From Phalacrocorax aristotelis (Eukaryota; Chordata; Aves; Suliformes; Phalacrocoracidae), in the NCBI RefSeq assembly GCF_949628215.1, contig NC_134282.1, positions 10,910,223 to 10,974,222 of the forward strand: a stretch of 64,000 bases of DNA, given 5' to 3'. The notes under the pieces are model-generated. The model was not told the DNA's origin. It searched no databases and worked only from the letters and a program-made list of their open reading frames with translations. This document shows, one piece after another, positions 11,940 to 26,600 of the stretch (its first letter is position 1; each line of letters starts with the position of its first letter). Both the position numbers and the translations under genes were made by a program.

Positions 11940-14900
11940 CTTGAAACGGTGGTATTTTGATTAAATAATGTACTTAATATTTTAGTTATTACTGCTTTTC
12001 CAGTTACATGTCTCATGCCTAAATTTTAGTTTTGCTGTTTATGTGGTGGAAACATAAATGCTTTGGATAAAAGCTATGGTTGATCCTAAATGTTAATTTA
12101 GAAATGCACAAACTTGTTTTGAACTCCTGAAATCTTTCCAGTATTCATTTATTTGTAACGTTGCTTATTACATACAATGCTTAAGAATACATAAAAATCC
12201 CTTAAAACAGAATGGCATATTCATGTATTCTAACTTGCAAGAATTTAATCTCCTTTTAGAGGTGAAAAGGTAACTAAAGGTAAATAATGTGTTTTGTTCC
12301 TCAGACTAAACCCTTAAGAAATTAATTAGCTTCATGTTTCAATCTCAGTGTTTCCTGATAACCAAGCAGGTCATCTGGATTGTTTGTTTCCAAATAGGTG
12401 GTCAGGGATCACTTCGTAAGGGTTTCTTACTTTGCAGACTGTGTTCAAAGATGGTATTTAATTCAAAATTGTAAAATATTTTTTTATTCTTTCTGACTAA
12501 TACACAGGTGCAGCAGGGAGTTCCTCTGTAGATTACTTCACAGGAGCTAGTAAAAATGAAGTACTTAAATTTGTAAAACGCTTTCTTCTAATATTTTACT
12601 CCTCAAACAGAATTCCACTGATTTTTGTAAAAGTAGAGGTTTTGTGGTTTGGATAAAATGCTAGAATCATAGGCTTGTATTGATAACACACTGATTTCTG
12701 TGCACACTTGGACCAATATGACTGTGCTATATGCAAAGTAGAATGACCCACTCATCAGTGAATCAGTTAGCCCTTGCAAAATAAATTAAACAGAACAAAT
12801 TATTTTAATAGCTGCCAGCTTTCTAACCATTTTCTTGCACTGCTAAGTGCTTTTCCAATCCCATACATAGGTTTTAATGGAATGCTGATCTGCATGTGTC
12901 TTGATTTAGGAGGAAGAATTTGGTAAACTACTCATGTTCATGGACAGCAAAGTAATAAAGAGCACCAAAGAATTTCAGCTGAATATTAGTTGAATATTTT
13001 TGTGTGTTCCTCCTGTCCGTTTCCATTTGATTCTGGTCTTCTGTTATGTGTTTCCTTAACGGTGTGCTGCCTTCCCTGTAACACTCAGACTTAGAATTGG
13101 AAGCAGAGACTGCTATGTTTAGGTTCTGTTTAGGTTCTATGTTTAGATTCAGGAAGTGTATTTGGCAGCAGAGAAATTGAATCTGGTTTGCTTCTAATGC
13201 CTTTCACCTTTTCTTATGTCTTAGAATACCAGCCAGCTAATTATAAGATGAATTGCAAAGATAGGAAATGGAAAAGGACTGAGAAATAAAAGGAAGATGT
13301 CTGGTATTTGGAGAAACAGTGAGCCAATGGAATGAGTGAGAAACTAATTCAAGATATGCAACCTAATAAGCTGATGCAATTTTTGAGAGCCAGCATCTTA
13401 GCTATGCAGGAAAGCGTGTTTTAGGTCTGTTAGAGAAAGAATTAAAAAGATAGCAATGATACAAGACAGCCTGAACCCCAGTAACTGGTTGTCACTGGAA
13501 AGGTGACAAAAGAACAAGAAAACAGAGCTACACCTGATGGATTTTTTTTCTGTTGGCATATAGTTTATGTAAGTTAAACTTTTTGTTTGAGTTTTTGTGG
13601 TTCACATCCTGATATTTAGAGATAAGATGGAGAAATAATTTGTAATTATGAATGAGAGATCTGGCTTTGTGTCATTCTTTCCACTTTCCCAGTTAAAATT
13701 CCATGAGGAAGAGACCCATTTCAACAGCTAGTCAAGCTATATCATTAGTTGTGTTGAAATACACCCACATTTTGCGGAATGGCTTAGTTAAGATTATGAA
13801 AAAATTAGTATCATTTTTCCTCTACTAGATGACGGTTTCCATGTTCCAAAGCCAAATAAAAATTTACTGGAGATAGTACTAAGCTGTATGGCTAGTTAAG
13901 GTCTCTCCCAAGAAAACCGTTAATTAACTGAGAGAACAGTTAAAGGTCAAAGCTGAGAGCAGAAAAGCCCTACCTGATTTGATGGAGTTGTTCAGTTACT
14001 TGAGTGGTTACCAGTGTTCTGGTTGTTTGGGGTTTCTTTTTGCTTTTCATGAGCTGTAAGTAGTCTTTGGCTATTGGTATTCTCTTTCTTGGAGCTCTAG
14101 TGGTATGTTCTGTGGCATGTTCTATAAATTAGCTTTTGATATTATGATCTTAACACTTTTAATTCCAATCTGGGAATTAAAAATCCAGTCTGTCAAACCC
14201 CTACATAAAGATGTAAATGAAAAAACACTGCTTCTAAACTTTTAAGAGTTGCTCTGAGTTGTCACAATCTAAAGAACACCTTAGATGATATGCATTTTAA
14301 AGGCAAATCGAGTTCCAATACTTGAGTTACTATCTACGCAGGGCTGTGATTCTTTTCAATAATGGTGTCTGGAGTATAGTGCTTTAATTCTGTTACTGCT
14401 TTGAGTACCTACAGGGATCTCTTTTTCTGCAAATGGTGCCTGCAGTAATTATGAAGGAAACAGCAGCAGATAATGACATAAAGGTCATTTTATTGAAAAT
14501 AAGCTGCATAGAGTTTGGTATAGATGCCATACCTTTTAGCTTTCCTGAGGCTGTGGGTCAACACTTCACCATAGTACGAGTCTTGGAGGCCAGGACAGAA
14601 TTATTTTACAGGTTTTCTTTCTTTACTAACTATATTTTTTAACCCAAAACTTGCAGGTTTTCACCTTATTCAGCATCTCTCCTTATCATCTTGTATAAAT
14701 GTAACATAACTTGCATGTTAAACCAAATTTTCACATTGGTATAGTCTTATGCTTTTACACTTTCAATTCTCCCCAGCTAAGCCTGAAAAGCAGCAAGATG
14801 GCTATATTCTAGTACAAATACATACGAGAGGAGCTGTCTTCCAAAGAGTATTTTACCACTTTCCATAAAGTATTTTGTGAGGATGCAGAGCTCTAATATT

Positions 14901-15721
14901 TGTAGTTGTTGGATAAAGTATACTTTTGTCACTACAGACAGTAACTAGTAGTCCCTCCTGCTTTCAACAACTTAAATTATGTGTTAAAAAACCCCAACAC
15001 AGCAAAAGAAAACCCGCACAAGAAAGGGCTAGTTACAACTGGGAGTTCAGATGCTATGTACTTTGAAATAGTTACAAGCTACTTTGGTTTGGACCTCATC
15101 TTCAGCATTTTTGCTACATGGTGACCAAGGAATTTTAGAGCAGTTAAGTAGCAAAATAAGTTAAACTTAACTCTCATACCCAGAATACATGTTCTGCTTT
15201 ACCAGCAAATGGTAAGAGCTTAGCGATTGTTTATTTTATCTCTAAGCTAGAAGATTGGCACCCTCACTAGCTTCCTGCCAAAATCCTCCTTTATTAGGAA
15301 ATAACAAAGTATTTTCTCAGTGTTCCTGGACTAGTACAGAGTATAGCTGTGAAAGACAGACAACTAAGTAATTTGATTTTGTTTAGACTTTTGGCTAGAG
15401 GATGGATCTGAAACTCTGGCCATTATCTGTACTATCTCTGTCTGTCTTCAGCATGCTCATTATTGTGGTATTTTTACTGTGTTTCCATGTACCTTAAAAT
15501 GCAGCGTTTGCCTGAGTTTGGCAAAAAAAGCACTTTCTTTTACTCACTGCAAATACAGAGAGCAGTTTTCCAAATCAGGGTAGGTAGTTACTTAAGCAGC
15601 TATTTAGTCTTTCTCTGCTAAAATGGCATCACCATTCTGTTTTAAAACAAGTTGCTAGTGTACAGGGCTTACATTAGGGATGATGTTTCTTTAGTGACCC
15701 AAAGAAAGATTCCCACTTCAT
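11940..15721. other. HLTF-GYG1 convergent region: 3' UTRs and AT-rich sequence
   Basis: This stretch contains the HLTF 3' UTR and perhaps a long GYG1 3' UTR on the other strand. Candidate HLTF poly(A) signals (AATAAA) lie at 12780-12785 and 13855-13860. A candidate signal for a long GYG1 3' UTR, antisense AATAAA, lies at 14489-14494. No ORF here resembles a known protein. The ends of the two transcripts cannot be fixed from sequence alone and could overlap. Confidence 0.5.
12780..12785 (+). terminator. candidate HLTF poly(A) signal
   Basis: AATAAA about 840 bases after the HLTF stop codon. It is one of several hexamers in the 3' flank and the choice is not certain. Confidence 0.3.
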
Positions 15722-16540
15722 AGGACATTCTGTAATTCTGAGTTGGAAGGGACCCACAAGGCCCATTGAGTCCAACTCTGGTCACTGCACAGGACAACCC
15801 CAAATTCATACCATGTCTCTGAGGGCGTTTTCCAAGTGCTTCTTGAATATTGTCAGGCTTGGTGCCGTGATGCCTCCCTGGGGAGCCTGTGCCAGTGCTC
15901 CACCACCCTCTGGGGGAATACCCTTTTCCTAATATCTAGTCTAAACCTCCCCTGGCACATCTTTCCTGCCCTATTGTGGGTCACCAGAGAGAAGACAGAT
16001 CCACACCTGCCCCTCCTCCCTTTGGGAAGAAGTTGCAGGCCATGATGAGGTCTACCCTCAGCCACCTCTTCTCCAGGCAGAACAAACCAAGTGACTTTAG
16101 CAGCTCCTCATACAGCTTCCCCTCTAAACCCTTCACCAACTTCATGGCCCTCCTCTGGCCACTCTTGAGTGGCTTTATATCATTCAGGTACTGTGGTGCC
16201 CATAACTGCACACAGCACTTGAGGTGAGGCTGCACTAGCACAGAGTAGAGTGGGACAATCACTTCCCTTGACCAGCTGCAATGCAGCGCTTGATGCACCC
16301 CAGGGCACTGTTGGCTCATATTCAGCTTGTCATTGACCATAACCCCCAGATCCCTCTCCATGGGGCTGCTCTCATTCCCCAGTCTGTACATCCAGGGTTA
16401 CTGTACCCCAGGTACAAACTCTAGCACCTGCCATAGTAAACTTCATACAGTTGGTGGTTGCCCAGCTGTTTAATTTGTCTAGACCCCTCTGCAGGGCCTC
16501 TCTGCCCTTGAGAGCATCAGCAGCTCCTCTCGGGCTCCAT
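15722..16540 (-). repeat. CR1 LINE, 3' portion, minus orientation
   Basis: The left edge carries the CR1 3'-end signature in antisense (TTCTGTAATTCTGAGTTGG then GTCCAACTCTGGTCACTGCA). The minus strand then encodes a broken piece of the CR1 ORF2 C-terminal tail (MSQQCPGVHQAL, LVQPHLKCCVQLWAPQY, CLEKRWLRVDLI). It is 5'-truncated, as most CR1 copies are, and lies in the GYG1 3' flank or long 3' UTR. Confidence 0.85.
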
Positions 16541-16842
16541 GTTGCTTATGTGATTGATGAATCTGATAAAGCTCATGCTTCAGCAGGTACTTCTTCCACT
16601 ATCCTGTCCTATAATTAGGGCAAGCTAATGTGGCAACTGGCCCTAAACAGCTCCCTGGCACATGACTATATACTCTGTAAATAATCACAGAACTAAAGCT
16701 AGACACTTGCTAAGGCTAGTGGAGTAGCAGTAGCAAAGCTTAAGGGTTATACCTGTTGAATATTTTAGACTGCTTCAGAGCTCCCTCTTTTTTTTTTTAA
16801 TTGCCCAAGAGTTTAGGGAAGCCAGAAAACGCATGATAACTT

Positions 16843-16848
16843 TTTATT
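16843..16848 (-). terminator. candidate proximal GYG1 poly(A) signal
   Basis: AATAAA on the minus strand about 610 bases after the GYG1 stop codon. Another antisense AATAAA at 14489-14494 could serve a longer 3' UTR that would include the CR1 copy. Confidence 0.35.
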
Positions 16849-17459
16849 TTGGTATCAAGTGCAACATTGCAAATAACAGATAGAACTCAGTTTACTAGTC
16901 CCATAGTGTATAGAACTGAAAAATGCATTCTGCCATGCTGTAGGCACCGTGCGTAAGAACGTGGTCAAAACTTCAGTGCAATTATGACTGGAAGAGCAAA
17001 GCAGTGCTGTTACTGTTACGGTTACATCTGTGTGTATCCCAGTGCCATTAATATATTTATGGCAAAGCAGAATGGCTACCGCTCACATGTATGAGCAATC
17101 CCATAAACTAGATTTTACATCTAAAACAGCAAGCAAAGGAATCCGTGCTAATCACCTTAGCAAGGTGAGGTAACAAACCCAGGTTTCAAGGAACATGTTG
17201 AGCCAATTGATCACAACAGAAGAAAATTTAGGCTGAAAATACCTGGTTTTATCTAGTAGGGAGAATTGGAAATCGGGCAGTTATAGGTGGCCCAAGGAAT
17301 TCTGCTTCCTAGCTTTTGCTCGGTCTTCATCTGGAGCACTGCAGAGGCCTTCAGCCAAGGAGTTTCTTCATCAATCTACTAGCAAGAGTAACTGACCACC
17401 ATCTAGCTGTTAGTTCCGGAACAAGTCCTTGCCATTACCACTGTTTGAGACAGGCATTT

Positions 17460-17630
17460 CTACTGAAGGTAGGTATCTAGTTTCTTCTTGATGTTGTCAA
17501 AGGAATCCGCTCCCATATAGTCAGCTTGGCCCTGTTCCCACCGTTCCTTGCGTTCTTCTGAAGATACAGTTGGTAATACTGGTGGTGGTGCTGATATTGA
17601 TATGTGGGATACTGCCTCTGTAACCTCTGC
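17460..17630 (-). CDS. GYG1: GYG1 terminal coding exon with stop
   Basis: The acceptor is TTCCTTTTAG. The exon encodes [17 protein letters not shown], then [18 protein letters not shown] and [16 protein letters not shown], then TAG. The last ~35 residues are the conserved glycogen-synthase-interacting tail of glycogenin. The proline-rich stretch before it is the linker. Confidence 0.97.
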   Translation of the reverse strand, partial: AEVTEAVSHISISAPPPVLPTVSSEERKERWEQGQADYMGADSFDNIKKKLDTYLQ

Positions 17631-20600
17631 CTAAAAGGAAAGGCAGAGTAAAAATACAGAAATATTTTGCATTGCTAGAGTGAGCAACAGGCCATAGAAT
17701 GGGGCAACGAAGTAGATGTTCTCATGCGCAGCAGCAAGCATTGCCAGTGGGGAGGGATTGTGCAGCTTTCCTAGCGAAATAACAAAGCAGAGTTACAGAA
17801 GTTAGCAGGGAGGGGGGGAAAAAAGGGCAAGAAAAGCTTAAGTTCTTCATACCTCTCTACAGAAGCCACAAGAGAAAGCCAGAGTATAGACCAAGCCCGA
17901 TAGCTGCAAATAGTTTGTTAGAAAGGCGTAAGATTAACAAGAGAAAGTACATCTTAAGAGATTAGTAACTTTGGTCTCAGAAAGGATGAGAACTTAAACT
18001 GGCCCATGTACTAAGCTAAGCCTATAATGTCTTCAGTCAGATGCAAGCTACTAAACTCTGTGAATGAGAACTAGAGTTAGAAGCATTACTTTGGCTTTGA
18101 TAAGTATTGGGACTCATCACTGCCCGTCTATAAGTATTCACCCTCCAGTTATCTTCGGTTTATGTAGATTTCACTCTGCGAGATCTGTATATACATATTG
18201 CATGCTGAACTGGGGTTCTGCTTAAGAGCCTTATCAGCTGCAACACACTAAGTTAGGGCCATTCTCCCTAATATATTTAAGTGACTACAGTATAACTTGC
18301 AGTGCACCATTAGCTACTTACATAGTTTGTTTTAAGCAGGCAGACAGCTATGTTCAAGATGGCTATAGCATGCTTCTCTTCTGTAGTATCCAAGCTTAAA
18401 AGAACAAAACCAAAAAACCCTGCATCCCACAAACTAAACCACACCCATGCTTTGCATTGGACAGAGGGAAGGGAGATCACTGGAATGGTAAAGAACCTGC
18501 CACCCATAGTTAGTTAAGTAGTTTCTACAATAGTATTAATGCACATACCGTGTTTACACCTGTAGTATTTTCTTTAACAATTCCATGCTGTTCTAGTAAT
18601 GGTAAAATATGAGCTGTATAGGTATCCCACCACATGTTGAGGAATTCTGGGTGAACTATTTTAGGGTCGTCCATGTTGCCTTTTATGCTTTTTGTTCTGG
18701 AGTCATATGTATAGTTCCATGGCTTTGTGCTTCCCAGGAAATGCACCACTTTAGTATTTGCACCAAACCTGTCGGACAGAAGAAGTTAGAACCCACAGTT
18801 TGTGCAGGTGTCTAGAAACAAGAGTTTTGACTGGCGGACAATTTTTTTTAACCTGCAGTTTCTGTAAGTGTCTGGAAAACAGAAATATGGATATATTTAG
18901 GAGGCTAAACACTAAATGATCAAACTGCCAATGCCTACTGGGACTGAAAGCATCGCCAAACGACAGAAAAAATGCAAACGAATTCTACTTTACGCTAGTC
19001 AGAATACAGCCAAGGCCTAGTGGTCTGGGCTATTTCAGTACTTACAGCCAACTCAAGTCTTTAGGTAGAGTGATGTCCATAGCTCAGGAGAGCAGCCTCA
19101 AGCAGCCGTTGCAATCGGAACTGGTTTTAAAAGTGAAAAAGATTCTACTCCAAAGTCAGTAATCCAGATAGATAGGCATTACAAGCATTACGCAGAGAAG
19201 GGTCAGTGTTAGAGTTACCCTTTCAGTTTACAGCTTTATAGAAGAGGAGCACTGGAAGGCCATGCTGCAGGAAGACTCTGTCCCTGCAAAATAACAGCTT
19301 TATACAACCTAGGCATTTCAGAGGACTTCTGATCTTGGTGCAGCAGGGTCTTGCTACACAAACAACTGTTACTTTCTAAATAACCTTAGTTTAGCCATGG
19401 GTGGGTTTTGTGGTGGTGGGTTTGTTTCTTCTAAAAACTATTTTAAACTCCATTTTCAATATGGGCTTCTAGCTTTGTCCTAAATGTTACCAGTACGTTC
19501 TTTTGCATTAAGAGTATAGATGAGATGCACGCCTTTTGAAGTAAAGGACTTAACACTGAAAGAGACAGCATTCATCCCATTCTTCTGTGGTTCCCAAACT
19601 GGCGTTAGCTTGATTGAGTTTTGTGAACAAGCAGTATCAGTCTCTCTAGTGACTGTCTCACCTAGTTCAGTTTGCATCACATTAGGATTTCTTCTCCAAA
19701 AATATGACTAAAATGGATAATAATGCCAAACTAGTTTGTCTAACATTTTGTTAAGCACACCATGATCATTTTGACCAGGGCTCATATGTTTAAGGAGTTT
19801 TACATATGGAGACTATGCAGGTGTGTTTCAAAAGCTTCAGAATATTCAAAACAAGACAGTATGCATTTCGGTCGGGGCGTTTGTACTATTGTAAGATCCT
19901 TGACTGTATTTCAATATTCACGTTCAGTGTTTCAAACACAACTGATCTCAGTGCAGAATGAAAGCCTATGCATGTGTGAAACAAGGTCAAGTATTTGCAC
20001 TAATTGCCAGGAAAAAAAAGTTATCTGTCTTCAAGAGGTCCGTTCCTGGGCTTTAACTCTCAACTCCGTATGTCATGATTTGACATAAGAGGACTATCTT
20101 AGTTTTATCGGCTGTCACAGCACTACTTAACAGCCTGAGTTTTTTTTCATCTTAAGCTGCTGCTGTTCTGAGGAAGCTTGCCATTGTTTAAAAATCAAGG
20201 CTATTTAAGCCAAAGAATACCTAAGAAGTGTTACATTACACTTGCTGCAAATGGAAAAGTGTTCTGTCCACTTAAGACCTGTACAACAGTTGACAGATGC
20301 CAAGCTTCTACAATGTTTTCAGTATCTACTTCATAGATACTTTCTAGATCTGTAGTACTTTCTTTTGACATTTAAGCACAACTGTTAGGAAGCTTTATGT
20401 CCACACTGGCCTCAGCAACTAATCCATCTTTCCCCATCTCCCAGGAAAGTCCATCAATGTTTTGAAGTTAGAGAGCATTTGTCATGAACTGGCATTTTCC
20501 TTTGGAAAAAGGATTACTGAGACTCCTGTGAAATCTAGTCTTGCCATACAAAGCTACAAAAAATTTAGCTATTGATGTCAGTAGGTTTAAATTGCACTTT

Positions 20601-23600
20601 ATTCCAACTGCTGATTATCAGGAGTGTAGCTGCTGATCTAACCAAAGGAAATTGTTCTACTTAAAAGGGCTGCACTTCCAGCATTCTACTTTTGAAGGTC
20701 TGGTGAATTCAGTTATGCAATTGATTCAGTTATATAGCATTTTTGTCAGGAGCCCCCAAATCCTATTAGTCTTTTGTGGCAACAAGGTCATTTGTAAATT
20801 TGTCATGTGACTAACAACAAGCCAGCCATGGAAAGAGGACATACTTTACAATAGATGTTAGCTTATCAAATGCTATCCAACTACTTAGTCATTCTTACGC
20901 TTGCATATATTTCTTTAAATAAGTGTTCCACTTTTAGCATGACAGGATTTCAAATGGTATTCTGATCACAAGACATAGTTTGACCCTGAGCCAGCAACAG
21001 TCCTGCTTATGCTAGCTGCTGCTTTAGACACTAGTAACCTGATGTCATTCAGAGATCAGATTGTTTTTATGCAATTGGTACTTTCCCTCCACCCCCCCCC
21101 CAACCTTTACAGCTCTTAATGAATAAGAGTTTCTGTGCAATGTTTCAGCTTCCCATGCTTCCCCCCCTCCCCCCTTCCTCCTGTGCTTATAACACCGAGT
21201 GACCCTGCCACTGACATATGCTTTACTCACATGCCAAATCTAATACTGCTAGCTAGGGAAGATACCAGTTGTTTTCCTTACAGAGGAAACATGCAGTGTA
21301 TGGTGGTTAGCTGTAGTCTTTGTTCTATCTTGCTATTACTTAAGGAACTGAAATGTAGAAGGACTGTTGGGAGAGAATTCTAGCTTTACACAAGTCTTTG
21401 TTCACCATGTTTATTTGAATGGTAGAGGTTGATTAGATGAACTGTTAAATACGCTATGTAATTTGAGAGAGGAAAGGGCAAGTAATCTACATGGGAACGA
21501 TACCACCCGTGACATGCTGAAGTTCAGCTCAAGCTGATTCAAGAGCTACTGCCTTTGGTTACAGCTGTAATAGACTGTGTCCCATACTGGAGTACTGGTT
21601 CTTCCTTTTGCAAGTGACCCATTAAATGTACTTACTCGAAATCAACTTCTGTGTTACCTCCATGGATGAATGGTTTAAGCTACAGATACAGCTTTCTCTC
21701 TGCAGTTACCATGAGATGATTCACTTAACTATATTAATTCAACTTTTTTTTTTTAGTAGGAACTATTTTGCCTTCTTTTAGCAACAATAATCATCTCCCT
21801 TTAGAAAAGCTGTCTAAGTTCACATTTTGCCTGTTCATTCTGTTACCAGAAATTAGTTTATGTAAGCTACAAAAGTCTTATTAGAATTTTAAACTTACGC
21901 TTTAAATGCCGGAAGGTAGGAATATACAGAAGTGCTGCTCAAATTATAAATAAATGGTAGATGTTTACTCATGTCTGTTGTTGCCCAGCTGCTGAAAAAG
22001 GTGTTCAATAACCCCTGATCTGCACCTGAAAGAGAAAGCATTAATAGGCCACAAGCATCAGATAGCTGTTTTATGATCTTTTTCCATCACTTCACTAATT
22101 AAGCATTAGTAATGCAGTTGTCACATCCAGCAGGAGTTTGGCACAGAGCACTAGAGTTCTATTTGTGAACAACCCTGTAAACCTTGCAGCCTTTCAAAAT
22201 AAAAAAAAACCACAGAAAAAAGGTAGTATGTGTGGGGTTACTTTTGCTAAAAGACAGTGAGCTGCTCACAAACCCTGCCATTCAGTTTCTTTTACAGCTT
22301 AAGTTCAAGCTGTGTAAGGCAGCAAAAAACAGGACTTGACAATTGAGCACCGTTCAGCTTCAGGAAAGCTATAGCTCAGAAGATCAAGTGCCAACAATTC
22401 GTTTTATTACTTATGCTTACAGATGCATGACCAACATCTCAATGCCAGTCAGGGTATCAGCAGTCTGTTAGACCTGCAGCCCTGGATGCATCTACCTACA
22501 TTGTGGTATGATAAGGAAAGCACATTCAGTCTTGGTAACAACTCTAGTAAAACTTCACCAAATCCCTCTATGGGCAGTATGCATTCCTAGTTCTGTACTA
22601 AAAAGCTGCTGACTAACCCCTAAGTGAGGATAACAATCTAAGTTATGGGAGGGGTCACCTCTTAGCTTGCAAGCAAGGGCTGTAATGTGGTCAGATGAGC
22701 GTGAAGTTGCCTCTTGCCCAAAGCAGACTAGTTTATAAGCAGCTACTGAGAAGTAAAAACTATGTATTTATATCCATGCCATCTTTATTGCAGTGAATAT
22801 ACTTAGTCTTTAAGTACTTATAGTTCCTGTTACGAAGGAGATTGAAGGGGGTCCCTCAACTCCTATGTGCTGTTTTCCCTTCACTTGTAACTGCATTGAC
22901 AAGTAACATTGCTAAAGAGTAGGTAAATGGATGGCTTGCTTAGAAAAGAGACAATGTTTTACTCTAATTTTCTAAAGCACTCAGTCTCTCCTCAGGGAAG
23001 TTGTTTCTTTTTATTGGCCTATGATTAGATTTAGGGCAGTACTAAGGTTTACACTCTCACTGCTGTTTGAGCAGAATTTGGTTTTTGCAACTGAAGTATC
23101 TAGACACTGGGCATAAACTCAGATGTACAGGCAGTACACTGACGAATATAAATTCTAAGGTATCCTGTTACAGCTGTCAGCATACATGCAGATTGCAGAG
23201 TGAGAAATTGCCTAGAGACTCAGTCCAGAAATTTCAACCTCTGGCTTGCCTCTCAACCCGTAAAGGGAGGAAAGCACTTTAGAAGTTCTGCCCATCACGA
23301 GAACAGAGTCAAACCAGACAAGTCCTCCAGTCTTTACTCAGCTATGTTTCATTTTTAGCTTCTAACTTAATGCTGTGTTAAGAATGTGTATGTTAACAGT
23401 AAGATCATCTAAAAGAGGAGGAAGTCTGGGATGCCCTCTCAAAACACCTCGTAACTGAAGAGGCCACAACAATGTATTTAACTTACACTACAGGGCTTTC
23501 TCTCACTCAGATTGTTTTACATCCCCTGCTTTTTCACATTGCATGCATTTGTGCCAAAGCAGCCACTGAACGCAGCGTTTAGTTGTCCTAGTTCAGACTT

Positions 23601-26600
23601 CAACAATAGTCTTGTACAAACTGGACCATAGACATAAGGTATAAGAATCAGACAGTAGTTTACATTAGCTACGTGTCTACAGATATTCTTGCTGCATTGT
23701 ATCTTTATATGTAAAAGCAACCATTTTAGATCCCAGGCTAAAAAGCCACAGGATTGTCAAAGCAATAGCAATGTTCTTAAGGTATCAGTACTACCAGATT
23801 TCTTTTAAAACCAAACTTTTTTTTACTCTCCACTACTTTTAGATGGTATCTAGAATTACTGCATATCTAGAAAGGTGAACTTCAAATAGTCAAAGTAGTT
23901 GCCTACATAAGTAGCCATCGCTGTACCATTTCTGGACAACAGCAATACATAGGAGGCATCTGTCTGCTGTTACAAACATTAAATACTCTGGAAAGTCTTG
24001 CATTCCCTAGTTACTGCTACTGCAGATGGGCTGCTTAGAGCTTGACTTCAATTACACATAGCTCGCTAGTTTGTTGAGTTTGCATCCCTGTGTGCTATTA
24101 AGGGCAGTGACCCTTCACAGGTGTTTCTCTTATAAAAAATTTCTGGGAACTTTTATTACTGTCTAGATCAGCTTAAATTTAAATCCCCTTTCTAGCCATC
24201 AAGTTCATGAGCTCAGCAGCAGCTTATGCCAGGTAGTATAAACCTCTCTGGTCTCATTACTCAGATCAGTGCTACCATTTAATAAAAACTGAATAAATTT
24301 TAAAGCTGAAGTACAAATTACAGTTCTAGAAATTTGGTACCTATACCATTAACCCACCATTTTTGCTGTTAAGAGCTGCAACAATTGCTTCATGTTTAGG
24401 ACACTGAGGAAATTTCACCATTGTGTGGCTTCAGCTTTGCAGTCAGGAAGTATATTCTGGAAACAGTTTATTCTTTTAAAGGACAGACGCCTTAGGCATA
24501 GAAGATACAGTCTGCTAGCAGTCAAGCACAATGCTCAGAGGAGACAATTAGCAAAACTCATATGTTCCTGGAGCTACTCAACAGTCAGTTTGCACAAAAG
24601 CGGGGTTTTTTTGAGGGGTTGTTTTTTGTTTGGTTGGTTAAATGCAACAGTTCAGTACTGTGCTACAGCTTTTGTCACATCTGATATTAAATTTACACCA
24701 AACATTTGAAAGGACTCCCAGAGCTACCAACTGCTACCTTGTCAGCAGCGAGGTACAGACAGACCCTTCATTACGCTGCAGCATCTTCACTAGAGTTTAT
24801 TCATATGGTAGTATTAAGCATCCAGTTGTGACTACTGTTCTTTCAGAGGCCACAGAGTAACAGGGATTATTCTGCAGACTAGGAACGACATCTGGAATTT
24901 TTGCTTTTTACAAAGTAGTGAAACGTAAGTCAACAGGCTGACTAATTACCTTCTACTAAGAGTTCCATTTTATGGTCTCATTTATGTAATTTTCTGTAGC
25001 TTTTTCAGTTGGACTGTTCTGTACCACAGGAGTTACATAATGAAATTTAATGACAGGAGACTGAGTCATTCAGAAGCCTTTACCTATAGCAGTCTTCCAG
25101 CAACATGTGCATTTACAGCAATGGTAACAGATTGGTATGAAGACTTACAGGACAACAGACCTTGGCTTCTCAAGCTTAAGTCTAGCACACTGGCCAATCC
25201 CAAGTGACCTATAGTGGGAAGCAGCCAAGGCTACATGCACTTGATATTGGGAAAAAGACAGTCACCACCCTATAATAACAGGAAGCTATCACACAACATA
25301 TGAAGAGATAGTTACATCATCAAATGTTTGTTTCTCTGAAGCTGCACTCAGGTTGATCAGTACAATTTTTTCCACAGCAACCTGAGTTAGCACAGAACAT
25401 TCAAGCCTTGAGTGTTAGGAGTGCACAAAGCATAGTACTGCAGTTTCATCTGCTAATGCCTGCACTGTGCTTGCTACATATTAAGATTCCTTGTTACACG
25501 ATTCTACATCACTAATGCTTACAGCTGCTAGTTTGGAAGCCAATCTCAGGGGTTTTTTAATTTAATGAAGTCTGAAAAAAGTAGGTTTGCTACACATTGT
25601 AATGATAGCCTCTGTTGTGAGGGATATAATTTCTGTGTAGTTACATGGAGTTTAGAATTCTATCATACAGAGTCCCCATGACACATGTAATTACTGAGCC
25701 ATCCCAACCACTGTTACCCTTTTGGTCTAACTTATATTGAAATACAAATTAATACATACCATCAAAGCTGCCTTTTTCTGCGGCAAACTCTAACAGCTGA
25801 TTGTATGTTTCAATAGAAGGTCGGTAAACAAAAACTCCAGAATTAAAACAGTCAGGCCAGCCTGGATCTGGTGCTGCAGACAGCTCTTCTCTCTCAAAAA
25901 GCTCATCGATATTTGACAAAACCTAGTTGTAAAAGGGGTTAAAAAAAATTGTTTTCTGGTTTTTAGGTTAGGAATTGGGGTATCATGTTTTAATGGATTT
26001 TGACATTCACTTTAAGACGTGAAATAAAGGTCTTCTATCAATGCTCTTAAAGAAGACAGTACTTCATGGAGATAGTCCCCATGGACTACGTTACAATTAA
26101 TTTTGATAAAAAAGGCACATATATTTTTAGAGTTATTAGTCCAAATAGCAAAAAGGCCTCTTATTACCCCTCCTCTTAAACAGAAAAACCCAAAAACGCC
26201 ACACACATCTCAAAAATACACAGAACCAAAACAAAACCAAAAACAATCCACAAAAAAAGTCCAAGCACCCCATTACCAGGTCATTAAAAGGTACCATGAG
26301 ATACGACCACTCACCATTGTGTCTGCATCCATGAAAACGCATTTTGAAAACTGCGTCAGCTCCCAGCAGTGAAGCTTTGTTAGCGTGACACCCAGCTCGG
26401 GTCTTTTCATTAATGCCAAGTGTGCCGAATCCCCACTGTCCAAGACATCTACCACTATGACTTCATCAAAGACTTTTTCCAGCACTTTCCTGGGGAAAGA
26501 GTCAATTGCCAAGATTTAGTTCTATTGCTATTCCAGCACCAGACCATGCAACAGATTCCATAAAGAGAAGTGGAATAATAGGGAATCTGGCAGTATTTCT

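Noticed and set aside
14433..14642. Plus-strand open frame of 69 codons in the HLTF-GYG1 convergent region
   Set aside because: It has no similarity I recognise and lies antisense to the likely GYG1 3' UTR.
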